Positions 39,875 to 51,632 of a stretch of DNA of 64,000 nt are shown here, one piece after another. Below the pieces are notes generated by a model. That model was given only the letters and a program-made list of their open reading frames with translations. It did no database searches and was not told where the DNA came from. Positions within the stretch are counted from its first letter, which is position 1; each line of letters opens with the position of its first letter. A program made the position numbers and the translations under genes. The stretch covers positions 3,778,409 through 3,842,408 of the forward strand of contig BCHX01000005.1 in the NCBI GenBank assembly GCA_001599755.1, read 5' to 3'. The stretch comes from Gliomastix tumulicola (lineage: Eukaryota; Ascomycota; Sordariomycetes; Hypocreales; Bionectriaceae).

Positions 39875-41371
39875 ATGGCGTCTCAAGGCCTTTCAGTCGT
39901 CGGATCGGGTCACTCCCTCCTCGATCCGTGGTCGCACGGCGTCGGGATCATGAGAGACGTCTTCACACGGTGGTCGCAGCTCGACATCACGCAGGTCGGG
40001 TCTCTCATCGCCATCGCGGGCACGTTGCCGACAGCCGGGGCCTGTCTGCTGCGCATCTGGCCGAGAGCCTACGCCTGGATCAGACGCTGGTTCCTGTCGT
40101 CGGTCGTGATCCCCGGAGGCGACCCGTTGAACCGGAGTGTCGTGCAGTGGCTGCATGCGAATCGGCCTCGCCATCATCGTCTGTTCACGGGGCGGACGGA
40201 GGTCAGCCGCAATCCGACCGACCGTGGGGCGGCGCTCAAGAAGACGCGACACGCCATTCAGTACGCGCCGCACTGGAGCTCGAGGTGGTTCTGCTATGCC
40301 GGGGGTGCTTTCACCGTCAGTAGAGCGACCGGCGGGACATTCTCGGCGGATCCGAGCTACGATGGGATTGGAGGGGAGGAGCTGACGGTCAGCTGTTTTG
40401 GGTGGTCGGCCGCGCCTGTCCAAGCGTTCATCGAGGATTGTCGCGCGTACGCCGACCGTCAGACGCAGTTCTTCGTCATCATCTACTCGAGGGATCCCTA
40501 CGGCATGTCATGGAAGCCGAAAGCGCGCGCGCCGATACGGCTTCTGGACACAGTCCACTTCGACTGCGAGCTCAAGGACGAGCTGCTCGCTGACATCCGA
40601 AACTACCTGAGCCCTAAGACGCAGAAGCGCTACCAGAGCCGGAGCATGCCGTACCGCAGAGGATACCTCTTCTACGGCCCGCCGGGGACCGGGAAGTCGT
40701 CCCTCTCCCTGGCTATCGCGGGCGAATTCGGCCTGGATCTCTATGAACTGAAGATCCCCAGCGTGGCGACCGATGCCGAGTTGGAGCAGATGTTCCACGA
40801 GATCCCGCCGCGCTGCGTCGTGCTGCTTGAGGATATCGACGCCGTGTGGGCGGAGCGCTCCAGCACCAGCCCGACAGGGAGAGACAACCGTGACAGACGG
40901 CATGGAAGCCCCGCGCCTCCGTCCAGCTGCACCCTCTCCGGCCTGCTCAACGTCCTAGACGGCGTCGGCTCCCAGGAGGGCCGCATCGTCATCATGACGA
41001 CTAATCGTGCCGAGCAGCTCGATAGCGCCCTTGTGCGCCCGGGTCGCGTCGACATGAAGGTCTACCTCGGCAACATCAGCCCGCGCTCGGCGGAGGACAT
41101 GTTCATCCGCATGTTCTCGCCCGACCTCGGCGGCGGCGTGTGCGACGACATGGACGAGGAGGAGATGCGCCGTCTCGCCGCCGAGTTTGCGAGCCGCGTG
41201 CCCGACGACACGTTCACGCCGTCGGTCCTGCAGGGGTTCTTCCAGCGGCATCTGGAGAGTCCGTATGATGCCGTGGCGCACATAGATGACTGGGTTAGGG
41301 CACATTTGGATAGAGAGTTTGAGATGGTCTCGCAAGGCGCGAATGCGGCGGATCAGTTACGACATGGATAG
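39875..41371 (+). CDS. BCS1-like AAA ATPase
   Basis: 498 residues, single exon. The N-terminal BCS1_N-type domain has a hydrophobic segment ('VGSLIAIAGTLPTAGACLLRI') followed by 'WFLSSVVIPGGDPLNRSVVQWL'. The AAA module has Walker A 'FYGPPGTGKSS', Walker B 'VVLLEDIDAV', sensor 'MTTNRAEQLDSALVRPGRVD', with 'GLLNVLDGVGSQEGRI' between. This is the signature of BCS1-like proteins. The true mitochondrial Bcs1 translocates the Rieske protein in the inner membrane; filamentous fungi have many divergent paralogues of unknown role, and this one, with a serine-rich insertion after Walker B ('ERSSTSPTGRDNRDRRHG'), is probably one of those. Start at 39875 (MASQGLS). Confidence 0.92.
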   Translation: MASQGLSVVGSGHSLLDPWSHGVGIMRDVFTRWSQLDITQVGSLIAIAGTLPTAGACLLRIWPRAYAWIRRWFLSSVVIPGGDPLNRSVVQWLHANRPRHHRLFTGRTEVSRNPTDRGAALKKTRHAIQYAPHWSSRWFCYAGGAFTVSRATGGTFSADPSYDGIGGEELTVSCFGWSAAPVQAFIEDCRAYADRQTQFFVIIYSRDPYGMSWKPKARAPIRLLDTVHFDCELKDELLADIRNYLSPKTQKRYQSRSMPYRRGYLFYGPPGTGKSSLSLAIAGEFGLDLYELKIPSVATDAELEQMFHEIPPRCVVLLEDIDAVWAERSSTSPTGRDNRDRRHGSPAPPSSCTLSGLLNVLDGVGSQEGRIVIMTTNRAEQLDSALVRPGRVDMKVYLGNISPRSAEDMFIRMFSPDLGGGVCDDMDEEEMRRLAAEFASRVPDDTFTPSVLQGFFQRHLESPYDAVAHIDDWVRAHLDREFEMVSQGANAADQLRHG

Positions 41372-41652
41372 ACGGGGATATACTGCCACGGCGTTGGATG
41401 CCTGTACGATCTTTTTGTATACTATTTGTTTGAAGCATACACGATGCCGCCTTGCGGCTTTGCTTAATTATGGACTGGCAAGTCCCGTCGTTAGAGACCG
41501 CAGAACGTTGAGCTCCCAGACCTTCGCTGTGTACGTGACGATTGATGCTTGACACATGAAGACAGGACTGATTTTTCTCTCGGATTGGGTCATCCCGCAG
41601 ATTTAAGTTGAAATATCAAACAAAACTTCATTAACTTCATTGGAAATACAGT

Positions 41653-43653
41653 CTAGGTCTCGCCATCCTTGATGATGCCAACCTCTCTCGCCTTGATCTG
41701 CAAGGCCAGAAGCTTGGAATAGAACCGGCACATGGCCAAGTTACCACCATGGAACCAGAATCCAGGATGGCCGCTGCGCTGCCAGATACACTTCATCTCG
41801 CCCTCGTCGTTGAAGCCCCAGACATCACCCACAGAGTCAGCAATCTCGTCGCCAAACATGAGCCTCGTCTGGGTCCGCATATTCTGGTACCCCGTGGCAA
41901 AGACAATCTCATCACCCTCGAGCTCCGTGCCGTCGGCGAAGAGAAGACCGTTGGCAGTGACGCGCTGGATCTCCTGGCCGCCCTTGACCTTGATCTTGCC
42001 GTCGACGATGAGCTGGGAGGCACCGACGTCGATGTAGTAGCCGCCGCCGCGCTGGAAGTACTTGATGAAGAGTCCCGCGCCGTCCGGGCCGGCGTCAGTG
42101 CGGAAGCCCGCCTTGGCGAGCCCGGCGAGCAGCTCCTTGTCGTGCTCGGCCTGCTTCTCCGCGACGCTGATCTGGTTGGCCTTGAGGACGGGCGTCGGGA
42201 AGCTGTGCAGTAGGAGATCGGCATCCTCGACGTCGGGCCCGTCCTCGGAGAAGAGACCCTTGAGCGCGATCTCGGTGATGGCCTTGGAGGACACGACGTG
42301 CGTGCTGGACCGCTGGACAATCGTGATGTCGTAGCCCTTCTCCAGGAAGTCCTGCGCAATGTCGTGCGCCGAGTTGCACGAACCCACGACGATGGCCTTC
42401 TTCGACACACCCTCGGGCAGCTCCCGCGCACCCGAGAACTCGGACGAGTGGCACAGCCGCGCGCCCTGGAAGCTCTCGATGCCCTCGACATCCGGCTGGT
42501 TCTTCTTCCCGGAGTGTCCCGTCGCCTGGATGACATGGCGCGGATGGAACGTCCTGATCTCGCTCGTCCCGTCGGCGCGCTTCCGATCAACGATGACCGT
42601 CCACTGCGCCTTGCCCGCGTCCCAGTGCGTGTGCACGAGGCTCGTCCGGGTCCAGACGTTGAGCTCGAGCAGCGTGGCGTAGGCCTCGAAGAACTGGGCC
42701 AGCTTGTCCTTGGGCGTGAAGATGGGCCACTGCGGCGGGAACTTCATGTAGGGGAGGTGGTCGTACCAGACGGGGTCGTGCAGGACGAGCTGGTGGTAGC
42801 GCTTGCGCCAGTTGTCGCCGACGCGGTCGTTCTGGTCGATGAGGAGGGCGTTGACGCCCAGCATCTTGAGGCGGGCGGCGGCCGTCAAGCCAGCCTGGCC
42901 AGCGCCTGTGGTTCTGTGTTAGCAGGTGAGGCCGTCAACTGAGGGAAGGGTTAGGTAGGACTCACCGACGACTACAACAGCCGGCTCCTCGTTGTTGGCA
43001 AACGCCGCCTCCTCCTCCCGACGCTCCGCCCAGTTCTTCCGCCCGGGCTTGCCCCCATGCTCAACACCCTTGGACCGGAAGCCATCAACGGCCTCCTCAT
43101 GGCCCCGGATCTGCTCCAGCCTCGTGTACAGCGTAAACAGCCGCCACTGCCCATCCTGCAGCGCGAGACGCGCGACGCCCGTCCCCGTGCCGATGACCGT
43201 GTTCACAGCCACGAAGAACTGCACACCGTCCACCGTGCCCGCCGGGTCCAGGGGCACGCCCCTGGGGCTCCGCGCCGGAGTCGAGACGTCGACGGCCAGG
43301 CTCTGCAGCCGGAACCCGTCCCGCGACTCGGCGCTCCCCTCGAGGAACTTCTGGATCGAGCCGGGGGACTGCGCCGTGCGGAAGGACCACGTCAGCGCGA
43401 GGTGGTCCCGCCAGTAGCCCTCGTCGACGAAGCTGCGCGCGAGAGACGCGTAGTCTTGGCGGCGGAGGAGCTCGTTGAAGGCCGTGACGAAGTCTGCTGC
43501 TACTTTCGCCGGCTCCTCGGCAGATGCCACTCTGGGCTGCTGCTGCTGCTGCTGCTGCTTCGCGTCCACGGATGGGAAGCGTCCGACAGGGATGTTCACC
43601 GAGCCGGGGACGCAGCGCATGTGCGACGGCACGACAGCAGCGGCAGTGGCCAT
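41653..43653 (-). CDS. FAD-dependent flavin monooxygenase with N-terminal NTF2/SnoaL-like domain
   Basis: 646 residues, exons 43653-42966 and 42905-41653 (60-nt intron). Residues about 55-215 form an NTF2-like fold ('KVAADFVTAFNELLRRQDYA', 'EGYWRDHLALTW', 'VQFFVAVNTVIGTGTGVARLALQDGQWRLF' region). The FMO-like module begins with the FAD site 'VVVVGAGQAGLTAA' at about 226, formed across the splice junction, followed by 'RVGDNWRKRYHQLVLHDPVW', the NADPH site 'AIVVGSCNSAHDIAQDF' and 'EIVFATGYQNMRT'. This resembles YUCCA-like and other soluble flavin monooxygenases; oxygenation of an N-, S- or carbonyl-bearing substrate is expected. A CAG-encoded Q7 run lies near the N-terminus. Fungal proteins of this fusion type are widespread but mostly uncharacterised. 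Converges with the BCS1-like gene. Confidence 0.92.
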
Positions 43654-43764
43654 TTTGGGAAAGGTGGCAGTTCTTGCTTGCTTGCTTGTCTGTAATAGTA
43701 GTAGATATCTCTCCTTAGAGCAAAAGTCCTTAAATGGTAGGGTAGGGCTTGCTTGGGTGGTATT

Positions 43765-43780
43765 GGGGGGGGGGGGGGGG
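43765..43780. repeat. Homopolymer G16
   Basis: Sixteen consecutive G, 112 bp upstream of the FMO start; length in the assembly may be inexact. Confidence 0.9.
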
Positions 43781-44861
43781 CTGCTTTGCAAGGATGATGA
43801 TGTGAGTGATGGGCTATTGGGCGGCGACAGGTGACTTGTCACTCTTTGTGATGGGATAGTAGCTGCTGAGGAATACGCCGCATGTTTAAGTAATGGCAGC
43901 CACTGGAGGGTTCGGAGACCTGGATGAAGTTCATGTTGGACCATCGAGTCCTGCCTTTGCCCCGATTCAGCCCTTTTTCTTGGCTGGGCTGCTGCCGATG
44001 CTCGCATCTCCGGAGGGCGAATATGGGGTTTGGTAGGAGACAGCAGGCCCTGCTCCGATCTCCCCCCCAATCTGCCCATCGAAATGGAACCCTGATGACC
44101 ACTGCCCTTCCCGCGCCCGAAAGGGAGCCCACTCTCCGAGCGGCTCCTCCAGCGGAGGAGATGGTCCAAGCAAGAGCAAACAAGAGTACTAAGCAGCGGG
44201 ACCGCGACGGACGAGAGAGAGGCAGACATGATGCTGTCCAGCTAGTTCATCGGAACCGCGTGCGGGGAGGGATACAGGGGCTAGCTTCAAGCGGGCTGGC
44301 CGGAGTCGGACCCGATCCTTAGGCGCTTGGCTGGCGATCGAGTGAAAGGTGTCAGTCAGTCTGGGTGCCAAACTGCCAGTCCTTCAAGCCTCCGATTCCC
44401 TCTCGCCGACTACAGGTCTCGAATTTCGGTTTCGTTGTCATACTGCCCTGCCCTGCTCAGTCATCACCCCAATGCAAGCCACGGCGCTCAGACCAGGTAA
44501 TTCGCGGGTCGGCCCCCTTCGAGCGACCCGATCCTCCGATACGGGCATCAAGGACGAAAGTGAGAGCTGAGGGCTGCATGGATGGATTGGATGGGCTGGC
44601 TGCATGATAGTCCCGTTTACCTCATCAGGACTATTGCTCCGACGAGGCAGCTCCGTGCATTCCTGCCGCCCGCATGGTCACCACCGCGAGATGCATATAG
44701 GTGGTCAGCCCAATGTTGCATCCCCTACTATCTTGATTGGCCCGTGTGTCCTGTTCGGCCGAGAGGATTCGGGGGCCGTGACACCTCGTCGCACCGTCGT
44801 CATGTAGCAATCGGTGTGAACATGTTGGGAAAATCTGGTTCACTATCCCCTTTAAAAGGGG

Positions 44862-44877
44862 TCCGGGATGTCCGGGA
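44862..44877 (+). promoter_or_regulatory. FacB-type element TCC-N10-GGA
   Basis: TCC at 44862-44864 and GGA at 44875-44877, spaced by 10, in 'tccgggatgtccggga'. One FacB consensus in Aspergillus is TCC/G-N8-10-C/GGA. It lies about 230 bp upstream of the transporter start. Short consensus, so chance is possible. Confidence 0.3.
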
Positions 44878-45105
44878 CGTCCCTTTTCTTGAGGTTGCAG
44901 CATCTATGTTCCTCTGCGTCTGCCGTGCCGTCTGCAGCCCATATATCACATAATAAGACCCTTCCTGCCTTCCATCCCCCTGGTCGAGAGAGTAGCATCC
45001 TGCACCCTCGTCGCTCTCACCCTCTCTCCTATCCACCATCAAGGACCCTTCATCTCAAGGATACCCCTTCTTTGTGTACCGTGACACTTTGCTCTACACG
45101 TCACC

Positions 45106-46215
45106 ATGGAGTCTGACGGCAGCATCGACGACATCAAGCCTCGTCGCGACTCGCGCGAGGAGAAGGTGACGAGGCAGGTCACGGGTGAGGGCATCACCAT
45201 CACCCCGGCCATCTTCGAGCAGCTGTACCTGTCGCCGCAGAACCACGTGCAGGGTCAACTGCGTCAGACCTATGGTAACCCTACGCCTGTCGGTGAGTAT
45301 AGCCCTGTTCTTTAAGAAGTTTGTTTGTTTACAGAGTGCTGACTTCTGGATAGCCCTCGCTGGCTTCGTGCTGTGCTCTACCCCGGCTGCCATGGCTCTC
45401 ATGGGCTGGCAGGGTGCTGGCGGCTTCATGGCTGCCGCCAACGTGTAAGTGACACTGTCATCTTTCTTGTCGAAGTTATGTGACTGACAGGTGGATGTCT
45501 AGTGGTTCGTACTTTGGCTTCGGTGGCATGCTCCTCCTCCTCGGTGCCATTGGCGAGTGGATTCTCGGTAAGTCCAAACTGAAGAAATGTTCCGTGAGAT
45601 CTAAACTCGTTCTGACAGACAATCAACAGGAAACACCTTCCCCGCCACCGTCTTCGGCACCTTCTCGGCCTTCTGGATCACCTTCGCCCTCACCGTCGTC
45701 CCGGACAGCGGCGCCTACAGCACGTACTCGACGACGGGCAACCCGGCCGACGGCATAGCAGAGGCCCAGTTCTACTCGACCTACGCCTTCTTCTTCGTCG
45801 GCATGGTGATGCTGAACACGGTGTACCTGATTGCCAGTCTGCGCACCAACGTGGCCTTCTTCGGCATCTTCCTGCTGCTGGTTCCGGCCTGTGAGTATAC
45901 CAGATGAAAGCACGATTTCTACAGACTACAGACTGCGACAGTGAATGCTGACTACTGTATGAATAACTAGGCGGCTGCCTCTCGGCGTCCTTCTTCGCCG
46001 TGTCCCACGGCAAGCCTGAGCAGGCCGAGTCGTACCAGCACGCCGGCGCGGGCCTCATCTTCGCCGTCTCGCTCCTCGGCTGGTACATCTTCTTCTCGCA
46101 GACCCTGGCGTCGGTCGAGTTCCCCTTCTGCTTCCCCATGGGCGATCTCTCGACCATCATCCCATCCATCCGCCACGTGCTCAACAAGAAGAAGGTCAAC
46201 GAGGAGGCTGTCTAA
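45106..46215 (+). CDS. Gpr1/Fun34/YaaH family acetate-type transporter
   Basis: Plasma-membrane carrier for acetate (A. nidulans AcpA, yeast Ady2 family). Five exons: 45106-45292, 45354-45444, 45503-45567, 45630-45890 and 45971-46215 (introns 61, 58, 62 and 80 nt; 45568-45629 is the third) give 282 residues. The family signature is present as 'NPTPVALAGFVLCSTPAAMA' (the usual NPxPLGL block), with 'FFGFGGMLLLLGAIGEWILGNTFPATVFGTFSAFWI'-type helices assembled across introns 2 and 3, 'YSTYAFFFVGMV' and 'ACGCLSASFFAVSHG'. Six membrane helices, charged N-terminus of about 60 residues, short basic tail ending 'KKKVNEEAV'. A FacB-like element upstream supports acetate regulation (inference). None of the exons alone shows the full family, so splicing matters. 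Confidence 0.94.
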
Positions 46216-47119
46216 GAATCGTCCCCCCCTTTCCATTCCCCCTGCATGCATGCATGCATTGCAAACAAGCAAAACCTCCCCCGTAGATCTGAGAATGACA
46301 ACGGCATCGAGAAAAATGTAACAGGGAGGATTGCGAGCTGGTAGCCAATGACAGGGTGGGAGAAATTGATATGGCCTGCGTTTGCGGCCGCGCAGTTCGA
46401 GAGTGGTCAAATTAATTATGGATGCGGGTGTTGCTGAATCTGGACTCGCCGGAGCGCCTGGATTGGGTCTGGGTTGCGTGTGATTTCCGGATTCAGTGAC
46501 CGTGGCACGATACGAGATAATGGAAACGCTTTAATTCAATACCCCTATTGCCGGTTCTGCACGCTCGCTCTCTGTGAATGTCGCTGCACAACTGAGGCAT
46601 ACCGCACACTCCACGATACCACCCCGTCCCACGTAACCAACCCCCCTCTCAGGCTCGAACTCGAGAGTCCGCCCGTGCCCTTCGTCTAGCGCGACTCCCT
46701 AGCGCCGCTGGACTCACAGTCCGCCTCCCCGTCCTGCCCAATAGCATCCTCGCGCTGACCCCTAGTCCCTTCCCTCCTCCCCCACGGGGTCTGACTCTGC
46801 CACGCAGCTGCCCAAGGTTCCCAAGGACCTAAAGGACTACGTACCCCGCATAGTTTGGCCATCGCTAGCGTCGTGGAAAAAAACCTGGTGTTGGGACGGC
46901 CGCCTCCTCCCCCCTCTCTCTCCTCTCCCCCTTGGGAAGTCTCGAAGGAATGCTTCGGGGAAATGGAACGCAGCCGCTCTGTAGTCCTGTGAACGGCGGC
47001 TCAATGCCAGTGCGTTTCTTCCTCACCTAAGCGCTCCCATTAACGTTTTTCTCTCGTCACATCTTTTGACTTGAACTGCTCCTCGTCAGCCGTATCGTGC
47101 ACCGCCGGATCGCGTCAAT
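46216..47119. other. Intergenic between transporter and Zn2Cys6 gene
   Basis: 904 bp. Contains a 'gcatgcatgcatgcat' repeat at about 46244-46259 just after the transporter stop, and long CT-rich promoter tracts before 47119. No gene seen. Confidence 0.55.
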
Positions 47120-49819
47120 ATGCTCAGCGGGCGAGTCAGACGGCAGAACCACTCGTGCGATCAGTGTCGCCGGTCGAAGAAGGCGTGCGACGGGTACTAC
47201 GTGAACAGGCGCGCGTACTCCTCCATAGGTCAGTCACCTCTATATCCCATCCCATCCCGTGAGCCTGGCTAATCGTGATACCTATTTCCAGTCCTTCCGT
47301 GCTCGTACTGCGTCAAGACCAAGAAGCAGTGCGGCCTAAATGAGCACTGGCCATCCTTCTACCAGGACGAGCCCGCACTCTTCGGCACAGACGATGCGTC
47401 GCCGTTCCAGCCCGGTCCGGCAGCAGCAGCAGCAGCAGCAGCAGCAGTCGCGACGAGCCTGCCGCCGGACACTACGGATCTGATCTCGGGGTTTCAGGCG
47501 CCGACGCCGGATCCGACGCTGTTCAGCTGGGGGACGCCGCTGCCTGCGCTGCCGATGCCGACGACGACGAGCGCGGCGGATGAGTTTCCTGCAGCGATTG
47601 CGCACGCGGATCTGAGTGCTCTCTACGACGACGAGTTTGGGCCGGTGCCGAATGAGGGCCATTTGTCCGCGGACGGCATGTCGTATGCCGGATCGTACGG
47701 ATCGGGGTCGCTGGATAATATGCTAGGCTTTACACCGCAGTCGGGCATCAATCTCGACAGTGGCAGCGTCATCTCGGGGCATCACAACAGCGGCATGCCG
47801 CCGCCGACACCGTTTGATACGACCGCCCAGGGATCCGTTCAGCGACAGCATAAGCGTCGACTAAAGGACAAGGACCACCGCCGACGACTCACGGACGCAG
47901 CCTCGCTCACGCATCCGGGCTCATCCCAGGGCCTCATGGCCGTGTGCAACACGCTCCTCGTCACCGACAGCCTCCTCCGCATCTACCACGACGTGCTCGA
48001 GAACAACCTCGCCTGCTGGCTCGCCGAACATACCTGCCCTTACAAACCGCGGCAGCAACGTCCGCACCAGCCCCAGCTCCTACTAACCAACACGCCCTCC
48101 CCGATGGACGAAGCCTCCTCATTCCCATCCTCCCGCCGTGAATGGGGCTCCGTCTGGTCGAACCAGATCTACCGCCGCGTCAAGGACCTCGACCGCGCAG
48201 CGCGCAGCAACGGCCTCATCCACACCACCCGCACCGAGGACCAGGCCGCCACAAAGGCGCTCAACCTCGCCATCATGGCCTTTGCTACTCAATGGGCCCA
48301 GGGCGGGCGTCGCAGGGAGCGCTTCCCCCTGCAGCAGCAGCAGCAGCAGCAGGCCGAGGACCGCGATGACGGCGACGACGCAGACGGCGACGGCTTCGAG
48401 ACGGACATGCGCGACGAGTTCGAGCAGCAGTTCCAGCTGCAGCTCTGGGAGAGCGCCAAGCGCGCCCTGGACGCCGTCGAGAGCGTCGAGTCGTTCAAGG
48501 TCGTGTACGCGGAGCTCGTCTTCGGCCTCGTGCAGCGGCCGTGGCTCGCGAGTCGCGGCGCGCCCGAGGGGTTCGCGGCGTTGGAGAGCAGCGGGAGTAT
48601 CCGGGATGCGATCTTCGTGCAGATCAGGGACATCATCAATGACGACGGGCCGCCCGTGTATCTTGACCGGGCGAGCCGGAAGATACGCACGCTGCGGTTC
48701 CGGTGCGAGGCGAGTGCGACGACGACGATGACGAGGAGCAGTGTTTCTTCTACGCCGAGTCCCAAGACGTCTGTGATCCGGCCGCTGAGCGAGACGCAGA
48801 AGGTGACGGTTGGGCTGCTGTACTGGCTAGCTGTCATGTTCGACACTGTGTCTTCGTCTATCAACCAGCGACCGGTCGTCGTGGCTGACGAGGACTGCCA
48901 GCATGAGTCCGCGTCTGAGGCATCGTCGTCACCCGAGGCCTACGCTTACGCCAGTCCGCAGTCGTCCCACCGCTGGGACCTATCCCTCTTCTCCAAGGAC
49001 AACCCCGACCGCCCGTCCACCCTCCGCTGGCCGTGCGGCTACGACGACGCAGCAGAGGCTGTCACACGCTCCGCGGCCGTGAAGGTGCTGCTGTTCCGGT
49101 ACATCTCGTACCTGCAGAACGCGATGCGCAAGCGCGACAACGCCCGCGCCGTCGAGGACATCATCACGAGCGTCACGCGCGTCCACCGCTACTGGAACAT
49201 GACGCACGGCAGCCTCTTCCGCGACCTCATCAAGAGCTACGACTCGGTCCCCGCGCGCATCAAGTCCTGGTTCCCGTGCATCCACATCCCCTGGCTGCTG
49301 GGCTCGCTGCTCGTCGCCGATCTGCTGGACATGGTCGACGAGAACGGCCTCGGCACTGATGAGGGCGCCTCGTCACGGGGGGCAGCCAACCTCGCCGCGC
49401 GCATCCGAAAGTCCAGCGCCACGGAACTCGCAGACCTCGCGCGCGTGACAACGCCCCAGGACGCAGACGACGAGGAGGACCAGCTGCCGTCGTACCACTT
49501 CGCCGTCAACGAGGGCACGCTCCTCGTCGAGCCGTGGACGGTGCTGCTCATCCGCGCGTTCGCCAAAGCCTGCATCTACCACCTCAGCGCGGCCGAGGAC
49601 CTGCGCAGCTGCGAGTGGGAGATGCTCGGCCAGACGGAGAGCGAGGAGTACAGGGCGTGTCTGAGCATGTCGGACGCCTGCGTGAAAGCGCTGTGGTTCC
49701 TGGGGCGCAAGAGCGAGATGGCGAGGCGGCTGAGTCTCGTGTTTGCGGGCGCGGTGAGGCGGCTGCAGACGAGGGATGTGAAGATGGGGCATGACTTCTG
49801 GTCGGGGTCGCCTGTTTGA
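47120..49819 (+). CDS. Zn2Cys6 transcription factor (long linker between cysteine pairs)
   Basis: Nuclear regulator, 878 residues, exons 47120-47228 and 47292-49819 (63-nt intron inside the zinc cluster). The cluster reads 'SCDQCRRSKKACDGYY', then a 16-residue spacer crossing the splice site, then 'CSYCVKTKKQC': C-x2-C-x6-C-x16-C-x2-C-x6-C, a longer middle loop than usual. An alanine run (GCA repeats about 47420-47447), an acidic/Pro linker, basic 'KRRLKDKDHRRR' and a poly-Gln/Asp stretch ('QQQQQQ', 'DDGDDADGDG') are low-complexity. A middle-homology-like helical region fills the C-terminal half ('YISYLQNAMRKRDNARAVEDIITSVTRVHRYWNMTHGS'-type helices at residues about 650-700). Target unknown. 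Its position next to the acetate-type transporter is suggestive but the sequence does not match the FacB zinc cluster. Confidence 0.92.
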
Positions 49820-49982
49820 TATATATGCGAGTTGTCTTGAGCGTTTAGTGAGGGAGAACATGGGAGGGAGGAGTATGGTGCTTGGAGCGGGGGGATAATA
49901 TTAATGTCAGTTTATATATGTGTGTATCAACGCCGGAACTAAATCAACTACTCTACTAGTAGGTAGTCACTTCCTTCTCCTC

Positions 49983-51632
49983 TTATGCTTCCACCTTGCC
50001 CAGAGCATGGATCCACGACTGCATGTGAACATAGAACTGCTCCGTGATGGCCTCCGGGAGCACCCCAGGCTGCCAGTTGATATCAACGCACATATCGCCG
50101 CCCTTGACACTGATAGCCCCGATCTGGAACGGCGGCGTCGTGACCGCAGCGCTCAGCTGGAACCTCGCACTCTCGATCCCCCAGCTCGCGTCGTCCGTCC
50201 TGTCGCCGCCGTCCAGCACGCCCAGGTTCGTAACGAGGACGCCGCCGGCCCGCGGCTTCGTGACGTGGTGCTTGTGCTCGGTGCGCCAGTCGGGCACGAT
50301 GTTCATCATGGGCAGGATCTCGTTGTGCAGGCCCTCCTTGAGACGGCCCTCGAGGTCCTGTCGCGTGCGGGCGGCTACGTCCCACAGCGGCTTGTCGATG
50401 CTGGCGAGCAGCTCGTCCTCGGACTTGGCGTTCAGGGCCGCGTCCCGGATGCTCTGGACCAGACTCGCGTCGAACTCGTGGATCGTGACGCTGACGATGT
50501 TGCTCAGCAGGTCGTCCGGCACGAGCCAGGGATATCTCTCCGACTTCTTGGGCAGATGCCTTCGCAGATCCATCGCCGTATGGGCGGCCACGCCCTCCAG
50601 CTGCGCGCCGTTGATGATACCGTCCGTCCGCGACTGCACCGCCAATGACGCGACGCCCAGCGCCATGAGCAGCCCAGTAATCGTTGTCTTGTGCTCCCTG
50701 CACGCCTTCAGCAACCCGGGCAACTCAGCGCTGCCGACGAAGAACGTCCGCGACACTGTGCTCAGCGGGCTCTCGCGCACCGGCGCCCAGTCCGTGTCAT
50801 ACTGGCTGTGGCCCCGGAACGCGGACGGCTTCAGGTTCTTCCACCCAAAGCCCAGCGCCCACTTCTTGCTCGTCGTGAACTTGCCCAGCCGCGTGACGCG
50901 CGCGGGGAAGCGCGAGGCCACGCTGTCGAGCTTGAGGATGCCCGGCTTCGCCCAGTTTATAGTATCGTCGTCGTCACCACCGTTGTTCCGGTTCAGGTTG
51001 CGGAGAAGGGTACGATGGAAGATCTTCGCACCGGTGCCGTCAAAGTTGGAATGGTTCCACGCGAGCACGACCTCGATCGCGCGCGTGTCATCCTCCCTCT
51101 GCAGCACGGCCAGCCGCCATCCCGGCTTCGTCTCGAGGTGGTCGAAGAAGGTATCCAGATGCTGCCCGATCGTCTTGCGCAGCTGCGCCTCGAAGTCGGC
51201 GTCGGGCTTGACGAGCGTCCACTCGACGTGCTGGTGCAGATTGACCGTGTCGAGCTCGACCCAGGCCGGGCTGCGCGAGTCCTCGTTGATCTGGCCGACC
51301 TGCAGCGCCGGGTGCTCGAGGACGGTGCGCGCGAGGGCGAGGAAGAAGGCGTCGCGGAGCGGCTGGTTCGAGGCGGCGGCGGTTGATGCGCACTGGTCGC
51401 GGATCGCTTGCGGGACGGTGTAGCGGCAGGTGATGGTCGTGGAAGCGTACTGCCGTGTCGCGTGCAGCCCGGACTGGTATCTCTCCCTGGAAATATCGTG
51501 TTAGGGCTTGCATCGTTGGGACAAGATCTGGAATGCGGCGCAGGCTGACATGTGCGAGAGCTTGCGAATGATTCGCTGGTGGGAGACCTTGTTAGGGGCT
51601 GATCCCTTATCTTTCGCGGTTGTGGCGGCCAT
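49983..51632 (-). CDS. HxxxD acyltransferase (fungal alcohol acetyltransferase/condensation-type)
   Basis: 528 residues from exons 51632-51550 and 51486-49983 (63-nt intron). The first exon encodes 'HQRIIRKLSHM', and splicing joins it to 'ERYQSGLHATRQY', together giving the 'RPLG..ERY..ARH' start typical of this family. The catalytic motif 'HSNFDG' (HxxxDG) is present in 'VVLAWNHSNFDGTGAK'. The C-terminal half has 'AHTAMDLRRHLP' and 'SNLGVLDGG'-like 'VTNLGVLDGG' features of alcohol-O-acetyltransferases. It transfers an acyl group from acyl-CoA to an alcohol or amine; the substrate is unknown. Converges with the Zn2Cys6 gene, 163 bp apart. No signal peptide. Confidence 0.88.

Larger units (their letters stand above)
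43654..45105. promoter_or_regulatory. 1.45-kb divergent promoter of FMO and acetate-type transporter
   Basis: No gene seen. Contains a G16 run (43765-43780), a CCCTTTAAAAGGGG palindrome at about 44848-44861 and a FacB-like TCC-N10-GGA element just after it. Confidence 0.55.

Noticed and set aside
42062..43695. Long antisense frames opposite the flavin monooxygenase
   Set aside because: GC-rich coding DNA often leaves antisense frames open; these show no motifs.
46690..46730. Hairpin resembling an anticodon stem-loop (GGACTCACAGTCC)
   Set aside because: No T-arm or acceptor stem at the expected distances.
47420..47447. (GCA)n tract
   Set aside because: Encodes the alanine run of the Zn2Cys6 factor; ordinary coding simple repeat.
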